A stretch of 64,000 bases of DNA from Ferrigenium kumadai (lineage in GTDB: Bacteria > Pseudomonadota > Gammaproteobacteria > Burkholderiales > Gallionellaceae). How positions within the stretch are numbered: position 1 is the stretch's first letter; each line of letters starts with the position of its first letter. Shown one piece after another: positions 16,642 to 25,358 of the stretch. The notes beneath the pieces were generated by a model. The model did no database searches. It was not told the origin of the DNA and saw only the letters and a list, made by a program, of their open reading frames with translations. A program made the position numbers and the translations under genes. The stretch spans positions 1,178,001 through 1,242,000 of the forward strand of contig NZ_AP019536.1 of the NCBI RefSeq assembly GCF_018324385.1. The letters are read 5' to 3'.

Positions 16642-17512
16642 GCATCATCCGGAATCCCCGGCGCGCATCCACGCCATCGAGGACCAGCTGATCGCCGGCG
16701 GGCTGATGGACTACCTGCAGCGGCACGAGGCGCCGGAGGCGACCAGAGAGCAGCTGCAGCGCGTGCATGATGCCGCCTACCTCGACGCCATCGAGGCAGC
16801 CGCGCCGAAGCAGGGCACGGTGGAGCTCGACCCGGACACCGCGATGAACCCGTTCAGCTATCCGGCCGCGCTGCGCGCCGCGGGCGCTGCGGTGCTGGGG
16901 GTGGACCTGGTGATGGCGGGCAGGGTGGAGAATGCCTTCTGCAACATCCGTCCGCCGGGGCACCATGCCGAACGCGCCCGCGCGATGGGCTTCTGCATCT
17001 TCAACAACGTCGCGGTCGCCGCCGCGCACGCGCTGGCTGCTCATGGCTTGAATCGTGTGGCGATCGCGGACTTCGACGTGCACCACGGCAACGGCACCGA
17101 GAACATCTTCCACGACGATCGCCGCGTGATGCTGTGCTCGACCTTCCAGCACCCGTTCTACCCATATGTCGGAGCGGACAGCGGCAACGACCACATGATC
17201 AACGTGCCGCTGCCTGCAGGGACGAAGGGGGAGGGGTTCCGCGCGGCCGTGACCGAGCACTGGCTGCCCGCGCTGGAGCGTTTCCAGCCCGAATTCCTGC
17301 TGATCTCGGCCGGGTTCGACGCCCACCGCGACGACGACATGGCCATGCTCGGGCTGACCGAGCCGGACTACGCCTGGGTCACGAAAGAGCTGAAGGCCGT
17401 CGCCACGAAATATGCCCAGCGCCGCATCGTCTCGGTGCTCGAAGGCGGCTACGAGTTGCACGCGCTGGGTCGCAGCGCGTTCGCACACGTCAAAGTGCTC
17501 AGCGGCTTGTAG
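16589..17512 (+). CDS. Histone deacetylase family protein (AcuC/HDAH-like)
   Basis: The 307-residue protein has all main blocks of the arginase-deacetylase fold: the RPPGHHAE His pair near 124, DFDVHHGNGT near 160 with two zinc ligands, GFDAHRDDDM near 245 with the third zinc ligand, and the GGYE tyrosine near 287. These zinc enzymes remove acyl groups from lysines or polyamine-like substrates. Closest-looking relatives are bacterial HDAC-like amidohydrolases. Given the Pat-type acetyltransferase at 11054-13738, a role in reversing protein acetylation is possible but unproved. A good rho-independent terminator follows the stop. Confidence 0.9.
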   Translation: MQTGYITHPLCLKHDMGAHHPESPARIHAIEDQLIAGGLMDYLQRHEAPEATREQLQRVHDAAYLDAIEAAAPKQGTVELDPDTAMNPFSYPAALRAAGAAVLGVDLVMAGRVENAFCNIRPPGHHAERARAMGFCIFNNVAVAAAHALAAHGLNRVAIADFDVHHGNGTENIFHDDRRVMLCSTFQHPFYPYVGADSGNDHMINVPLPAGTKGEGFRAAVTEHWLPALERFQPEFLLISAGFDAHRDDDMAMLGLTEPDYAWVTKELKAVATKYAQRRIVSVLEGGYELHALGRSAFAHVKVLSGL

Positions 17513-17531
17513 GAATTTCCCTTGCAAGAAT

Positions 17532-17568
17532 CCCGCCGTTACTGGAATTGGCGGGGTTTTCCCGTTTT
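17532..17568 (+). terminator. Rho-independent terminator after the deacetylase gene
   Basis: The stem CCCGCC (17532-17537) pairs with GGCGGG (17550-17555) around a 12-base loop, followed by a T-rich run. It lies 20 bases after the stop codon. Confidence 0.75.
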
Positions 17569-17669
17569 ATTCCCCCCTTTGCTTGCCACCCGAACTGCTA
17601 TCTTGGCGCCATAGAAATTGGTTAGGCGTCGATGCGATACCGCATCAACAACAGAAAAGGGGCAAGACC

Positions 17670-20600
17670 ATGTCAACAGCAGCCAAGATTCGAGTCATCG
17701 ACAACGACAGCGAGGAGTACATCGCCGAGTCGCAAGCCATCCAGGAAGCGCGTGCGCGCCTGGAAGCCGAGACCCAGGCCGAACTCTCCGCCCAGGCGCG
17801 CGCCCGCGCCGAAGCGCATTCCCGTGCCATGGCCCAGGCCAGGCTGCGCCATGAAGTCGAGCTGACCGCCCAGATCGAGGCGAAGAGCCAGGAGGAGATG
17901 AGGCTGGCCGAGGTGATTCGCGCCAAGCTCGAAACCGAGAAGCAGCTGGCGAACGAATTGCAGGTTCAATTGCAGACCGAACAGCGCCTGCATGAGGAGA
18001 CTCAGGCGAGGTTGCGCGCAGAGCAGCAGGTGCAGGACGAACTGAACCAGCGCCTGCAGAACGAGGAGATGGCACGTGCCGCAGCCGAGAGCAAGGCCAA
18101 GGCCGAGCGCGAGCTGGCCGCATTGATCGAGCAGCAGCGCCAGGCCGAACAGGCTGCGCAGCAGCGTGCCGAAACCGAAGCGCGCGCCATCCAGGCCAAC
18201 ATCGCCGAGATCGAGGCGCGCATCGAAAAGACCGTCGCAGAACGCATGGCTGCCGAACAGGCCCAGCGCGGCCAGATCGAGGAAAAGCTGAAGCTGGAAG
18301 CCCGCTTGCGCGACATCGCGGTGCAGCGCGCCGAATGCGAGGCCGAAGAGGCCCGCCTCGTGGCGGAACGCGTCGCATCCGAACAGCGTGAGCTGTCGCA
18401 GGTCGGCAAGCGCGTCGAGGCCGAGCAGCGTGCAGTCCAGGCTGCCGAGAACCGCGCCCGCCTCGAACAGGAAGCCGCGAACTATGCCCACCAGAAAACG
18501 GCGACCGACGAGGCGATCGCCGCTGCCGTGCAGGAGAAACTGCGCAAGGAACAGGAAGCGAGCGCCTTGCTGGCATCCAGATTGAGCACCGAGCGTGCCG
18601 CATCCGAGGCCGCCGAGGCCCGCGTCCGTGCCGAAGCGCTGGCGGCATCCGAGATCGAGGCTCGTCTGGCCGCGGACCGCGAAGCCGAGCAATCGGCGCA
18701 GGTGCGTGCCAATGCCGAACGCGCCGCCGCGGAACTCGCCGCCCAGCGCAAGCTCGCCGAGGATCAGGCCAGGGCCGATGCCGAGATGCGCGAGCGCAAC
18801 GAGCGCCAGGCTCACGAGATGGCGCGTCAGCGCGCCGAGGCCGAGGCGATCGCGCGCATCGAGGCGGAACGCAAGCTGAAGATCGAGCAGGAAACGAAGG
18901 CGCTGCTGCAAGCACAGATCGAGGCAGACCGCAAAGTCATCGCCCAGCAGGATGAGAACAATGCACTGCTGCGCCAGGCTGAGCAGGAGGCGAACCAGCG
19001 CCTGAATGTCGAACTGATGGAGAAGCAGGCTGCGGAACACAAGCTGCAGGCCGAGAGCGACCTGACGGTGCTGGCGCAGCAGCGCGCCGAAGCGGAGATG
19101 CAGGCCGCCCGCGAAGTCGAACTGCAGTTGCAGGCCGAAACGCAGGCCATCGCCCTGGCCAACGAGCGCGCCACCGTGGCGTGCGATGCCTACCGCATCG
19201 CCCAGGAGAATACGCAGCGCGAGCAGGAGCTGATGCAGACCGAACAGGCCCGCATCGAGGCCGAGCAGCAAGCCGAGCAGGCGTTGCTGGAAAAGCTGCG
19301 CGCACAGAACGAGGCCCTGCAGATCGCCCAGTCGAGGTCGGAAGCCGAGAACCGCGAGCGCGCCGCCATCGAACAGCAGACCGCAGCAGAACAGGCTGCT
19401 GCGATCGCAACGCAACAAAAAGCCGCCGCGCTGGAAGAGGCGGCCAATGCCGCCATGCAGCGAGCAGAACTGGAAGAAGAGGCACGCCGCGCTGCCGAGG
19501 CACAGGCCCAGACCGAGATGGAGTTGGCCGAATCCCAAAAACGCGCCATCGCCGAGACCGAAGCGCGCATGGCTACTGAACAACGCGCCATCGAAGCCAA
19601 TAACGAGAAGATCGAACTGGAAGCGCGCGCAAGGGAAGCGGTCGAGGAAACCCTGCGTCTGAACGAGGCAGCGCTTCAGGCGGCGCGCGATCAGGAACAG
19701 GTCGCGGTGCGTGCGCTGAATATGGCCAAGGTGCGCGCCGAGGCAGAAGCCCGCGCACTGCAAGTCGAGGAAGAGAAGATCCGCGCCGAGGCCAAGGCCG
19801 CGGTGGCGTTCCGCAAGCAGATCGAAACCGCCGAGTTGGCACGCGACGAAGCGATGACCCGTGCCGGAAACATGGCCACGCTGCGCATCGAAGAGGCAGG
19901 CAAGGCCGTTATGGCAGCGGAGGAGAAACTGCGCGCCGAGGCGCGTGAAACGGTCGCGGCACGCAAGCGCGCCGAGCTCGCCAAGGCGGCGAAGCAGGCT
20001 GCGGAGCAGCGCGAGCAGCTCGATCTGGAAGCGGCAGAGCTGGAGCAGCGTCGCTACGCAAAGGAACGCGAACTGCTGGCGCAAGCGACCCTGCGCCATG
20101 CCGTCGAGCATGAAGCCGAGGCCAAGGTCCAGGAGCGTGTCGATGCCGAACGTCTGGCGATAGAGGCCGACAAGGAAATGATGGCAGCCGAGGAAGAGGC
20201 GCTGCAGCAAGCCAAGCAGCTCATCGATGCGGCGAAACAACAGCGTGAGAACGCGATCCAGTTCATCGAGGAAGCCACCCAGCAGCGCATCGCCGAAGAG
20301 CAGCGCGCCCTGAAGATCGAGCAGGATCATGCGCGCCTTGAACAGCAAGCAACGGAAGCTGCGCGCCAGCGTGCCGCACTCACCGAGCAGACCGTGCAAG
20401 TGGTGGCGCGCCGCATCGAGGAAGAACAGATGCTGCTGGCGCAGCAACAAGTGCGGCTGGAAACCGAGCAGCGCGTCCTGGTCGAGATCGGTCAGCGCGT
20501 GTCGGCTGAAGTGCAGGCCACTTCAGCAGCCGAGGCACGCGAGATCGCCGAGCAGATGGCCCGCGAAGAAGCGAAGCAGCAGGCCATCCTTGCACACGAA

Positions 20601-20975
20601 GCGAGACTTGCCGCGGAGGAGTTGGCCGGGCTGAAGCAGCGCGAGAACGAGTGCCAGCGCGAGCAGATCGAAGAGGTTCGCGCAGAATCCGCCACCTACG
20701 AACTGATGGCGCGCCTGCGCAACAGCAGCCGCATCGGCAAGTTCGCGAAGGCTGTGGGCCTGGTTTCGGTGATGGCCTTCGTCGGCCTGTCGCTGCCGCT
20801 GTTCTACGGCCAGGACAGCACCGTGAATGCACAACCCGTCACGACGGCGAGCGAGTCTGCCCATGCTGCCCCGGCCGAGACCAAGGCAGTCGAGGCGAAG
20901 CATGACCTGGCTGCGGAAACCTATCTGGTGCTGGGGGACCTCAAGATGTCCGGCCAGCTCGGCCAGAAGAACTGA
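17670..20975 (+). CDS. Very long Ala/Glu/Gln/Arg-rich coiled-coil protein with C-terminal membrane anchor
   Basis: The frame is open from 17412, but the ATG at 17670 follows an AAAAGGGG site and is the likely start, giving 1101 residues. Residues about 20-1015 are nearly uninterrupted charged, alanine-rich heptads (runs such as AEAEARAIQ) with almost no Pro or Gly, which predicts a single rod of up to about 150 nm. A hydrophobic segment (about 1023-1046, VGLVSVMAFVGLSLPLFY) is followed by a short 55-residue tail. The rod is therefore probably cytoplasmic and tail-anchored in the inner membrane. I do not recognise a named family; TolA-like or SMC-like matches would be compositional. It is monocistronic, between two terminators. 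Confidence 0.8.
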   Translation: MSTAAKIRVIDNDSEEYIAESQAIQEARARLEAETQAELSAQARARAEAHSRAMAQARLRHEVELTAQIEAKSQEEMRLAEVIRAKLETEKQLANELQVQLQTEQRLHEETQARLRAEQQVQDELNQRLQNEEMARAAAESKAKAERELAALIEQQRQAEQAAQQRAETEARAIQANIAEIEARIEKTVAERMAAEQAQRGQIEEKLKLEARLRDIAVQRAECEAEEARLVAERVASEQRELSQVGKRVEAEQRAVQAAENRARLEQEAANYAHQKTATDEAIAAAVQEKLRKEQEASALLASRLSTERAASEAAEARVRAEALAASEIEARLAADREAEQSAQVRANAERAAAELAAQRKLAEDQARADAEMRERNERQAHEMARQRAEAEAIARIEAERKLKIEQETKALLQAQIEADRKVIAQQDENNALLRQAEQEANQRLNVELMEKQAAEHKLQAESDLTVLAQQRAEAEMQAAREVELQLQAETQAIALANERATVACDAYRIAQENTQREQELMQTEQARIEAEQQAEQALLEKLRAQNEALQIAQSRSEAENRERAAIEQQTAAEQAAAIATQQKAAALEEAANAAMQRAELEEEARRAAEAQAQTEMELAESQKRAIAETEARMATEQRAIEANNEKIELEARAREAVEETLRLNEAALQAARDQEQVAVRALNMAKVRAEAEARALQVEEEKIRAEAKAAVAFRKQIETAELARDEAMTRAGNMATLRIEEAGKAVMAAEEKLRAEARETVAARKRAELAKAAKQAAEQREQLDLEAAELEQRRYAKERELLAQATLRHAVEHEAEAKVQERVDAERLAIEADKEMMAAEEEALQQAKQLIDAAKQQRENAIQFIEEATQQRIAEEQRALKIEQDHARLEQQATEAARQRAALTEQTVQVVARRIEEEQMLLAQQQVRLETEQRVLVEIGQRVSAEVQATSAAEAREIAEQMAREEAKQQAILAHEARLAAEELAGLKQRENECQREQIEEVRAESATYELMARLRNSSRIGKFAKAVGLVSVMAFVGLSLPLFYGQDSTVNAQPVTTASESAHAAPAETKAVEAKHDLAAETYLVLGDLKMSGQLGQKN

Positions 20976-20995
20976 CTACGCAGTGCATCACTCGC

Positions 20996-21044
20996 GAATC
21001 CGTTCGTGTCCCGATTGCCGGGATGCGAACGGATTCTGGTTTTG
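20996..21044 (+). terminator. Terminator after the coiled-coil gene
   Basis: A long stem of about 18 bases (GAATCCGTTCG...CGAACGGATTC, 20996-21036) with an ATTG loop is followed by a TTTT run. One internal mismatch is present. It lies 21 bases after the stop. Confidence 0.8.
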
Positions 21045-21055
21045 GAGCGTTCTTT

Positions 21056-21106
21056 TTCTAACGCAAGGGCAGCTTGCGATCGGTCCCGTTGACCGAGAAG
21101 TTAGGT
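21056..21106. other. attC-like recombination site 1 (left end of cassette array)
   Basis: The segment begins TTCTAAC (one mismatch to RYYYAAC) and ends GTTAGGT (a perfect GTTRRRY), with inner inverted repeats including CGGTC...GACCG. It is 51 bases long and lies just beyond the 3-prime end of the minus-strand gene at 21120, where the attC of that cassette should be. The match is weaker than the other two sites. Confidence 0.5.
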
Positions 21107-21119
21107 CTAAGCTTCATGT

Positions 21120-21539
21120 TTAGCGGCGCATACCGCACATGGGAAATAGTTTCTCGACTGGCATAGGCTCGTTACCTAGTGTGTATTCGGCACTGTAATC
21201 TTTCCCAAGCACTTCTCTAGCAGATGCGCTGGGAGAATTGGTTAGGCCAACAACAAGAACTTCAGAATTTGCCGGTGGGTAGGAAACAAACCAATGCGAG
21301 AAACCCCGTTTGACGGCCAGATCGGTATAGGCGCACATAAGCCAACGAGCACCGGGAGCTGTGCGATTGTGAAATCCAGGCACTGAAAGGTAGGACTTAT
21401 TCGGCTCTCGTCTAATTTCAGTTACGACAAGCTCGAAAGGTGCACCTTGTGCCTTTGAACTTACCGAGTAGAGAGTAGGTTCCGCCTTCGCGGGAAAAGC
21501 GATGGCGGCGGTAATTAGGATGACAGCGTAATGGCGCAT
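21120..21539 (-). CDS. Hypothetical secreted protein, cassette gene 1
   Basis: This 139-residue protein starts with a typical signal peptide (MRHYAVILITAAIAFPAKA, cut before EP). The mature part has no motif I recognise; it includes two cysteines (LMCAYTD and PMCGMRR) that could form a disulfide. Base composition is visibly less GC-rich than the neighbours. It sits between attC-like sites 1 and 2 with no promoter of its own evident, as expected for an integron cassette gene of unknown function. Orientation matches the other two cassette genes. Confidence 0.65.
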   Translation of the reverse strand: MRHYAVILITAAIAFPAKAEPTLYSVSSKAQGAPFELVVTEIRREPNKSYLSVPGFHNRTAPGARWLMCAYTDLAVKRGFSHWFVSYPPANSEVLVVGLTNSPSASAREVLGKDYSAEYTLGNEPMPVEKLFPMCGMRR

Positions 21540-21547
21540 GTTGAGAG

Positions 21548-21625
21548 ACCTAACGTGGAGCTAAGGGGCGCGCCGCAGGCGCGTCCCAGCGACCGGAGGG
21601 AGCGAACTTGAGCGCAGGGTTAGAC
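21548..21625. other. attC recombination site 2
   Basis: This 78-base element runs from ACCTAAC (perfect RYYYAAC) to GTTAGAC (perfect GTTRRRY). Inside are the L-box-like GGAGCTAAG and CTTGAGCGC stretches and a GC-rich central palindrome (GGGGCGCGCC...GGCGCGTCCC). It lies immediately after the 3-prime end of the VOC gene, exactly where a cassette attC belongs. It is closely similar in sequence to site 3. Confidence 0.75.
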
Positions 21626-21638
21626 GCCACTTCGGTTC

Positions 21639-22115
21639 TCAACGGTTACGTTCTATGGGATTCTCTCGGGAAGTCTGCTGCCCGAGCTGTTGGGCGAGCC
21701 CGATGAGAATTCCTTCGGGACCCCGGATGTAGCAGAGCCGATACATGTTTTCATACTGGACCACTTTGCCGACGAGCTTCGCGCCACGTTTGCGGAGCCG
21801 GACGAGCGTATCGTCGATGTCTTCCACGGTGAACATGACGCGTAGGTAACCGAGAGCGTTCACTGGGGCGATGCGGTGATCGGCGACCACGGGCGGCGCG
21901 AGGAAGCGGGACAACTCGAGCCGGCTGTGACCGTCCGGCGTACGCATCATGGCAATCTCGACGCGCATGCCGCGCAATCCGGTGACGGCATCTGCCCAGT
22001 CTCCTTCAACTGGAGCACGCCCCTCGAGATCGAGACCAAGTTCGGTGAAGAACTCAATGGCGGCATCGATGTCTTCCACTACGATGCCGACGTTGTCCAT
22101 ACGCATGACTGTCAT
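21639..22115 (-). CDS. VOC (glyoxalase/bleomycin-resistance fold) protein, cassette gene 2
   Basis: The 158-residue protein begins MTVMRMDNVGIVVEDIDAAI, the usual first strand and helix of the vicinal-oxygen-chelate fold, and repeats the pattern in the second half (RVMFTVEDIDDTL). The conserved Glu near the end (RGPEGILIGLAQQL) is a typical metal ligand. Substrate cannot be read from sequence; members act as isomerases, dioxygenases or binding-type resistance proteins. It is bounded by attC site 2 at its 3-prime end and site 3 at its 5-prime end. VOC genes are common in integron cassettes. Confidence 0.8.
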   Translation of the reverse strand: MTVMRMDNVGIVVEDIDAAIEFFTELGLDLEGRAPVEGDWADAVTGLRGMRVEIAMMRTPDGHSRLELSRFLAPPVVADHRIAPVNALGYLRVMFTVEDIDDTLVRLRKRGAKLVGKVVQYENMYRLCYIRGPEGILIGLAQQLGQQTSRENPIERNR

Positions 22116-22129
22116 GATGTCTCCTTGGC

Positions 22130-22194
22130 GTCTAACGTGGAGCTAAGGCGCGTCCCAGCGACCTGAGGGAGCAAACTTTAGCGCAGGGTTAGCC
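22130..22194. other. attC recombination site 3
   Basis: The 65-base element runs from GTCTAAC (perfect RYYYAAC) to GTTAGCC (one mismatch to GTTRRRY). GAGCTAAG near the left end pairs with CTTTAGCGC near the right end, leaving one unpaired base, the extrahelical-base pattern that integrases read in folded attC. It directly abuts the stop codon of cassette gene 3. The left and right arms are nearly identical to those of site 2; the centre differs. Confidence 0.75.
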
Positions 22195-22539
22195 CTACTC
22201 GGGCAGAACAGGCACAAAGACATATAGACCACCAGCAAGCAATAGCGATAAAGCAAAGGCCCCAACAGAACGCGCATGGTTAGTGCTGTATGACACGGCA
22301 AATGCACGAGCTGAAAACAGCAGGGGAACCAGCACAACTAAGGAAAGCGGCTCGATAAGATTTGAAAGGGATTTGGTTTTCCATCCAGTGATTGCGAGAG
22401 TCCACCACAGGACAAATGGCAAAAGAACCGTTAGAAAGTCATAGCCGGTCATTTGGCGCTCACGTTTGAGCCGCACAAAAGCAGCGACGAGCAACGCGAC
22501 AGAGACTGCAATAACGATCCAGAACAAGAGCTGGGCCAT
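22195..22539 (-). CDS. Small multi-pass membrane protein, cassette gene 3
   Basis: This 114-residue protein is mostly hydrophobic with about four predicted membrane helices (LLFWIVIAVSVALLVAAFV at 4-22, then segments near 35-50, 62-80 and 92-112). It has no recognised motif. The base composition is lower in GC than the chromosome around it. Its stop codon touches attC site 3, and a GGCTAAC half-site lies just upstream of its start, so it fits as the first remaining cassette of the array. Function is unknown. Confidence 0.6.
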   Translation of the reverse strand: MAQLLFWIVIAVSVALLVAAFVRLKRERQMTGYDFLTVLLPFVLWWTLAITGWKTKSLSNLIEPLSLVVLVPLLFSARAFAVSYSTNHARSVGAFALSLLLAGGLYVFVPVLPE

Positions 22540-22543
22540 GGCG

Positions 22544-22775
22544 GGCTAACGTAAACTAGACACCAAAAATGTCGCCTAATCTGGCGCCGCCTGTCTGATA
22601 ATCTGGCATTAGACTGGATATCTTGTTGATTCTAATAAGAGCCTGTTTCATAAACGCCCCATCCCTGTCAGAAAAAACGACATCTTCTATTTATTCCCAA
22701 ACTGTATTGTGGCACCTACCCTAACGGTCCGGCCAGAATGCGTCAACGAATCCGAAGGCCTATATATTTTTTGGG
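22544..22775. other. Gene-free region right of the cassette array, possible degenerate attC or attI
   Basis: The stretch begins GGCTAAC, the inverse of an R-prime core site, and contains two imperfect copies of a CTAATCTGGC/ATAATCTGGC motif (near 22577 and 22601) and ATTAGAC near 22609. These could be integrase-binding sites of a decayed attC or attI. A TGTC...GACA inverted motif lies near 22667-22681. No integrase gene or clear open frame is seen before the end of glnD. Confidence 0.35.
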
Positions 22776-25358
22776 CTAGACCTTCAGCAACTCGTTCTTC
22801 AAAGCCGCGACCTTTGCCTCGTCCGCGAGGCTAGACGAACTGACCCAGAACACGTCCTCGGCGCGGCTGCCCAGCGTGTTGATCTTGGCGCGGTGCAGGC
22901 GCACGTCGTGGCGGTCGAGGATGAGCGCGATGCGCGCGAGCAGGCCGGGGCGGTCGCCGGCGACCAGCGAGAGCACGTGCATGCCCTTGTTGTCCAGGGC
23001 GATCTCGACTTCGGTGGGGATGGGGAAGTGCTTGAGCTGGCGGCTGACGCGCCCACCCGCGGCCGGGCTGACCGGGCGGGCCTGCGCGATCTGCTGCGCC
23101 AGTTCGAACTCGATGTAGGTCATGATGTCGCGGTAGGCGGTCTCGCTGCGCGCCGCTTCCATGATCTGGAAGCTGTTCAGCGCGTAGCCGTGGCGCGTGG
23201 TGTGGATCTTGGCCTCGGCGATGGTGTAGTTCATGCGCGCGAAAAAGTCGCAAATGCGCGCGAACAGGCCGCGCTGGTCGCGGCAGTACACCATCACCTG
23301 CAAGCCTTCCCCCGCGCGGCTCAGGCGCGCCTTCACGATGGGCGCGTCGGCGTTCGCCTTGAACGCCAACTGGCGCGTGTGCCAGGCGATCTCCTGCGCC
23401 TCGTGGTCGAGGAAGTAGCTGTCGTCGAGCTGCGCCCACAGCATGCGGTAGGTGTCCGGCGTCAGGGCGTAGAGGTTGAGCGTGTTGGCGGCCTCGCGGC
23501 GGATCTCGTCGAGATGGTCGGCGGCTTGGCCGCCGGCGAGGTAGCGCCTCGTCGCGAGGAACAGGTCCTCCATCAGCTTGGCTTTCCAGGCGTTCCACAC
23601 CTTGGGGCTGGTGCCGCGGATGTCGGCGACGGTCAGCAGGTAGAGCGCGACGAGGTAGCGGTCGTTCCTGATCGTTCGGGAGAAGCTCGCGATGACCTCG
23701 GGGTCGGAAAGATCCTGCTTCTGTGCCGTGGCGGACAATGCCAGGTGCTGTCCGACCAGCCACACCACCAGGTCGCTGTCGTCGTTGCCAAGCCCGTGTT
23801 GCTTGCAGAAGGCGCGCGCATCCTTCATGCCCAGCTGCGAATGGTCGCCGCCTCGTCCCTTGGCGATGTCGTGGAACAGGCCGGCGATGTACAGCACTTC
23901 GGGGCGTGCGAATTCAGCCATCAGCTTGCTGCACAGCGGGACTTCGTGTGCATGTTTTTCCAGCGCGAAGCGGCGCAGGTTGCGCACCACCATCAGGATG
24001 TGTTCGTCCACGGTGTAGACGTGGAACAGGTCGTGCTGCATCTGGCCGACGATGCGGCCGAAGGCAGGGATGTAGCGGCCGAGGATGCCGTACTGGTTCA
24101 TGCGCCGCAGCGCGTGGATGACGCCGGTGGGCTGGCGCAGGATCTCCATGAAGCGCTGCCGGTTGAGCGGATCGCGGCGGAACGCGGCATCGACCTTGTG
24201 CTGCGCGCGCCACAGTGCGCGCAGCGTCTTCGCGCTGAGGTCGGTCAGCTCGGCGAGCTGTTCCATCAGCAGGAACAGCTCGAAGATCGCCGCGGGCGTG
24301 TGCTCAAACAGTTGCTCGTCGCGGATGTCCAGCAGCGTGCCGATGACGCGGAAGCGCTCGTTCAGTGCGTGTTGCGGCGGTGTTTCGCGCACCAGGCGGT
24401 CGTGCAGGTTCTGCAGCAGGATGGTGTTGAACTGGCGCACCGCGAGCCGCGTGCGGTAGTAGCGCTGCATCAGGTGTTCGCTGGCGCGGCGGTTGGCCGA
24501 GGCCTCGATGCCCATCTGTTCGGCGAGCATGGTCTGGAAATCGAACAGCAAGCGGTCTTCGCGCCGCTTCGCGAGGTAGTGCAGGCGGACGCGCAGGGTT
24601 TGCAGCAACTCGTCGTGGCGCGCGATCTGGCGCGCCTCGGTCGCCGTGATCAGGCCGGCCTTCGCAAGTTCGGACCAGCGCGTGCCCAGGCCCGCGGCGA
24701 GTGCGATCCAGGTGACGGTCTGCAGGTCGCGCAGTCCGCCGGGGCTTTCCTTCAGGTTGGGCTCCAGGTTGTAGTCTGCCTCGGCGAAGCGCGCGTGGCG
24801 CTGTTGCTGCTCATGCTGTTTGGCGAGGAAGAAACGGTACGGATCGAGGTGCTGTTGCACTGCGGCGCGCAGCGATTCGAACAGCGATGCGTCGCCGGCG
24901 AGCAGGCGCGATTCGAGCAGGTTGGTCTGCACCGTGATGTCGGCGGATTCCTGCAGGCAATGCTCGACGGTGCGGATGCTGTGGCCGACTTCGAGTCCGA
25001 TGTCCCATAGCGTCTGCACCAGTTCGTGCAGCTTGTGCTGCAGCGCCTCATCCGGCGGGTGCCCGGCCATGAGTTTTTCGGATTCGGCATCGAGCAGGAT
25101 CAGCAGGTCGATGTCGGACTTCGGGTAGAGCTCGCCGCGCCCGTAGCCGCCCACCGCGACGAGTGCGATGTTGCCGGGCATGCCTAGCATCTGCCACACC
25201 CGGCGCAGGTAGTCGTCGATCAGCCTGCTGTGCGCGCCCAGCAGGCGCGCCGCCTTGCCGTGTTTCAGGAAATCCTGTTCGAGTGAAGCGCGGTCGCTGC
25301 GCAGCGATGCGCGCAGCGTTGCGATTTCGTCAGAGGGGCGGAGGGGGAGGGCAGCCAT
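22776..25358 (-). CDS. glnD: Bifunctional uridylyltransferase/uridylyl-removing enzyme GlnD
   Basis: The 860-residue protein has the four parts of GlnD: a nucleotidyltransferase domain with GGYGRGELYPKSDIDLL near residues 70-87, a helical middle, an HD domain with LFHDIAKGRGGDHS near 497, and two C-terminal ACT domains (about 680-860). It uridylylates PII when glutamine is low and removes the groups when glutamine is high. Its 5-prime end overlaps the 3-prime end of map by 29 bases, the usual map-glnD pairing. The downstream side borders the cassette array. Confidence 0.96.
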   Translation of the reverse strand: MAALPLRPSDEIATLRASLRSDRASLEQDFLKHGKAARLLGAHSRLIDDYLRRVWQMLGMPGNIALVAVGGYGRGELYPKSDIDLLILLDAESEKLMAGHPPDEALQHKLHELVQTLWDIGLEVGHSIRTVEHCLQESADITVQTNLLESRLLAGDASLFESLRAAVQQHLDPYRFFLAKQHEQQQRHARFAEADYNLEPNLKESPGGLRDLQTVTWIALAAGLGTRWSELAKAGLITATEARQIARHDELLQTLRVRLHYLAKRREDRLLFDFQTMLAEQMGIEASANRRASEHLMQRYYRTRLAVRQFNTILLQNLHDRLVRETPPQHALNERFRVIGTLLDIRDEQLFEHTPAAIFELFLLMEQLAELTDLSAKTLRALWRAQHKVDAAFRRDPLNRQRFMEILRQPTGVIHALRRMNQYGILGRYIPAFGRIVGQMQHDLFHVYTVDEHILMVVRNLRRFALEKHAHEVPLCSKLMAEFARPEVLYIAGLFHDIAKGRGGDHSQLGMKDARAFCKQHGLGNDDSDLVVWLVGQHLALSATAQKQDLSDPEVIASFSRTIRNDRYLVALYLLTVADIRGTSPKVWNAWKAKLMEDLFLATRRYLAGGQAADHLDEIRREAANTLNLYALTPDTYRMLWAQLDDSYFLDHEAQEIAWHTRQLAFKANADAPIVKARLSRAGEGLQVMVYCRDQRGLFARICDFFARMNYTIAEAKIHTTRHGYALNSFQIMEAARSETAYRDIMTYIEFELAQQIAQARPVSPAAGGRVSRQLKHFPIPTEVEIALDNKGMHVLSLVAGDRPGLLARIALILDRHDVRLHRAKINTLGSRAEDVFWVSSSSLADEAKVAALKNELLKV

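Noticed and set aside
17673..20450. 925-residue minus-strand frame
   Set aside because: Antisense shadow of the coiled-coil gene, Leu/Gly-rich because of the repeated Ala/Glu/Gln codons.
22893..25010. 705-residue plus-strand frame
   Set aside because: Antisense shadow of glnD; no ribosome site and no recognisable domain.
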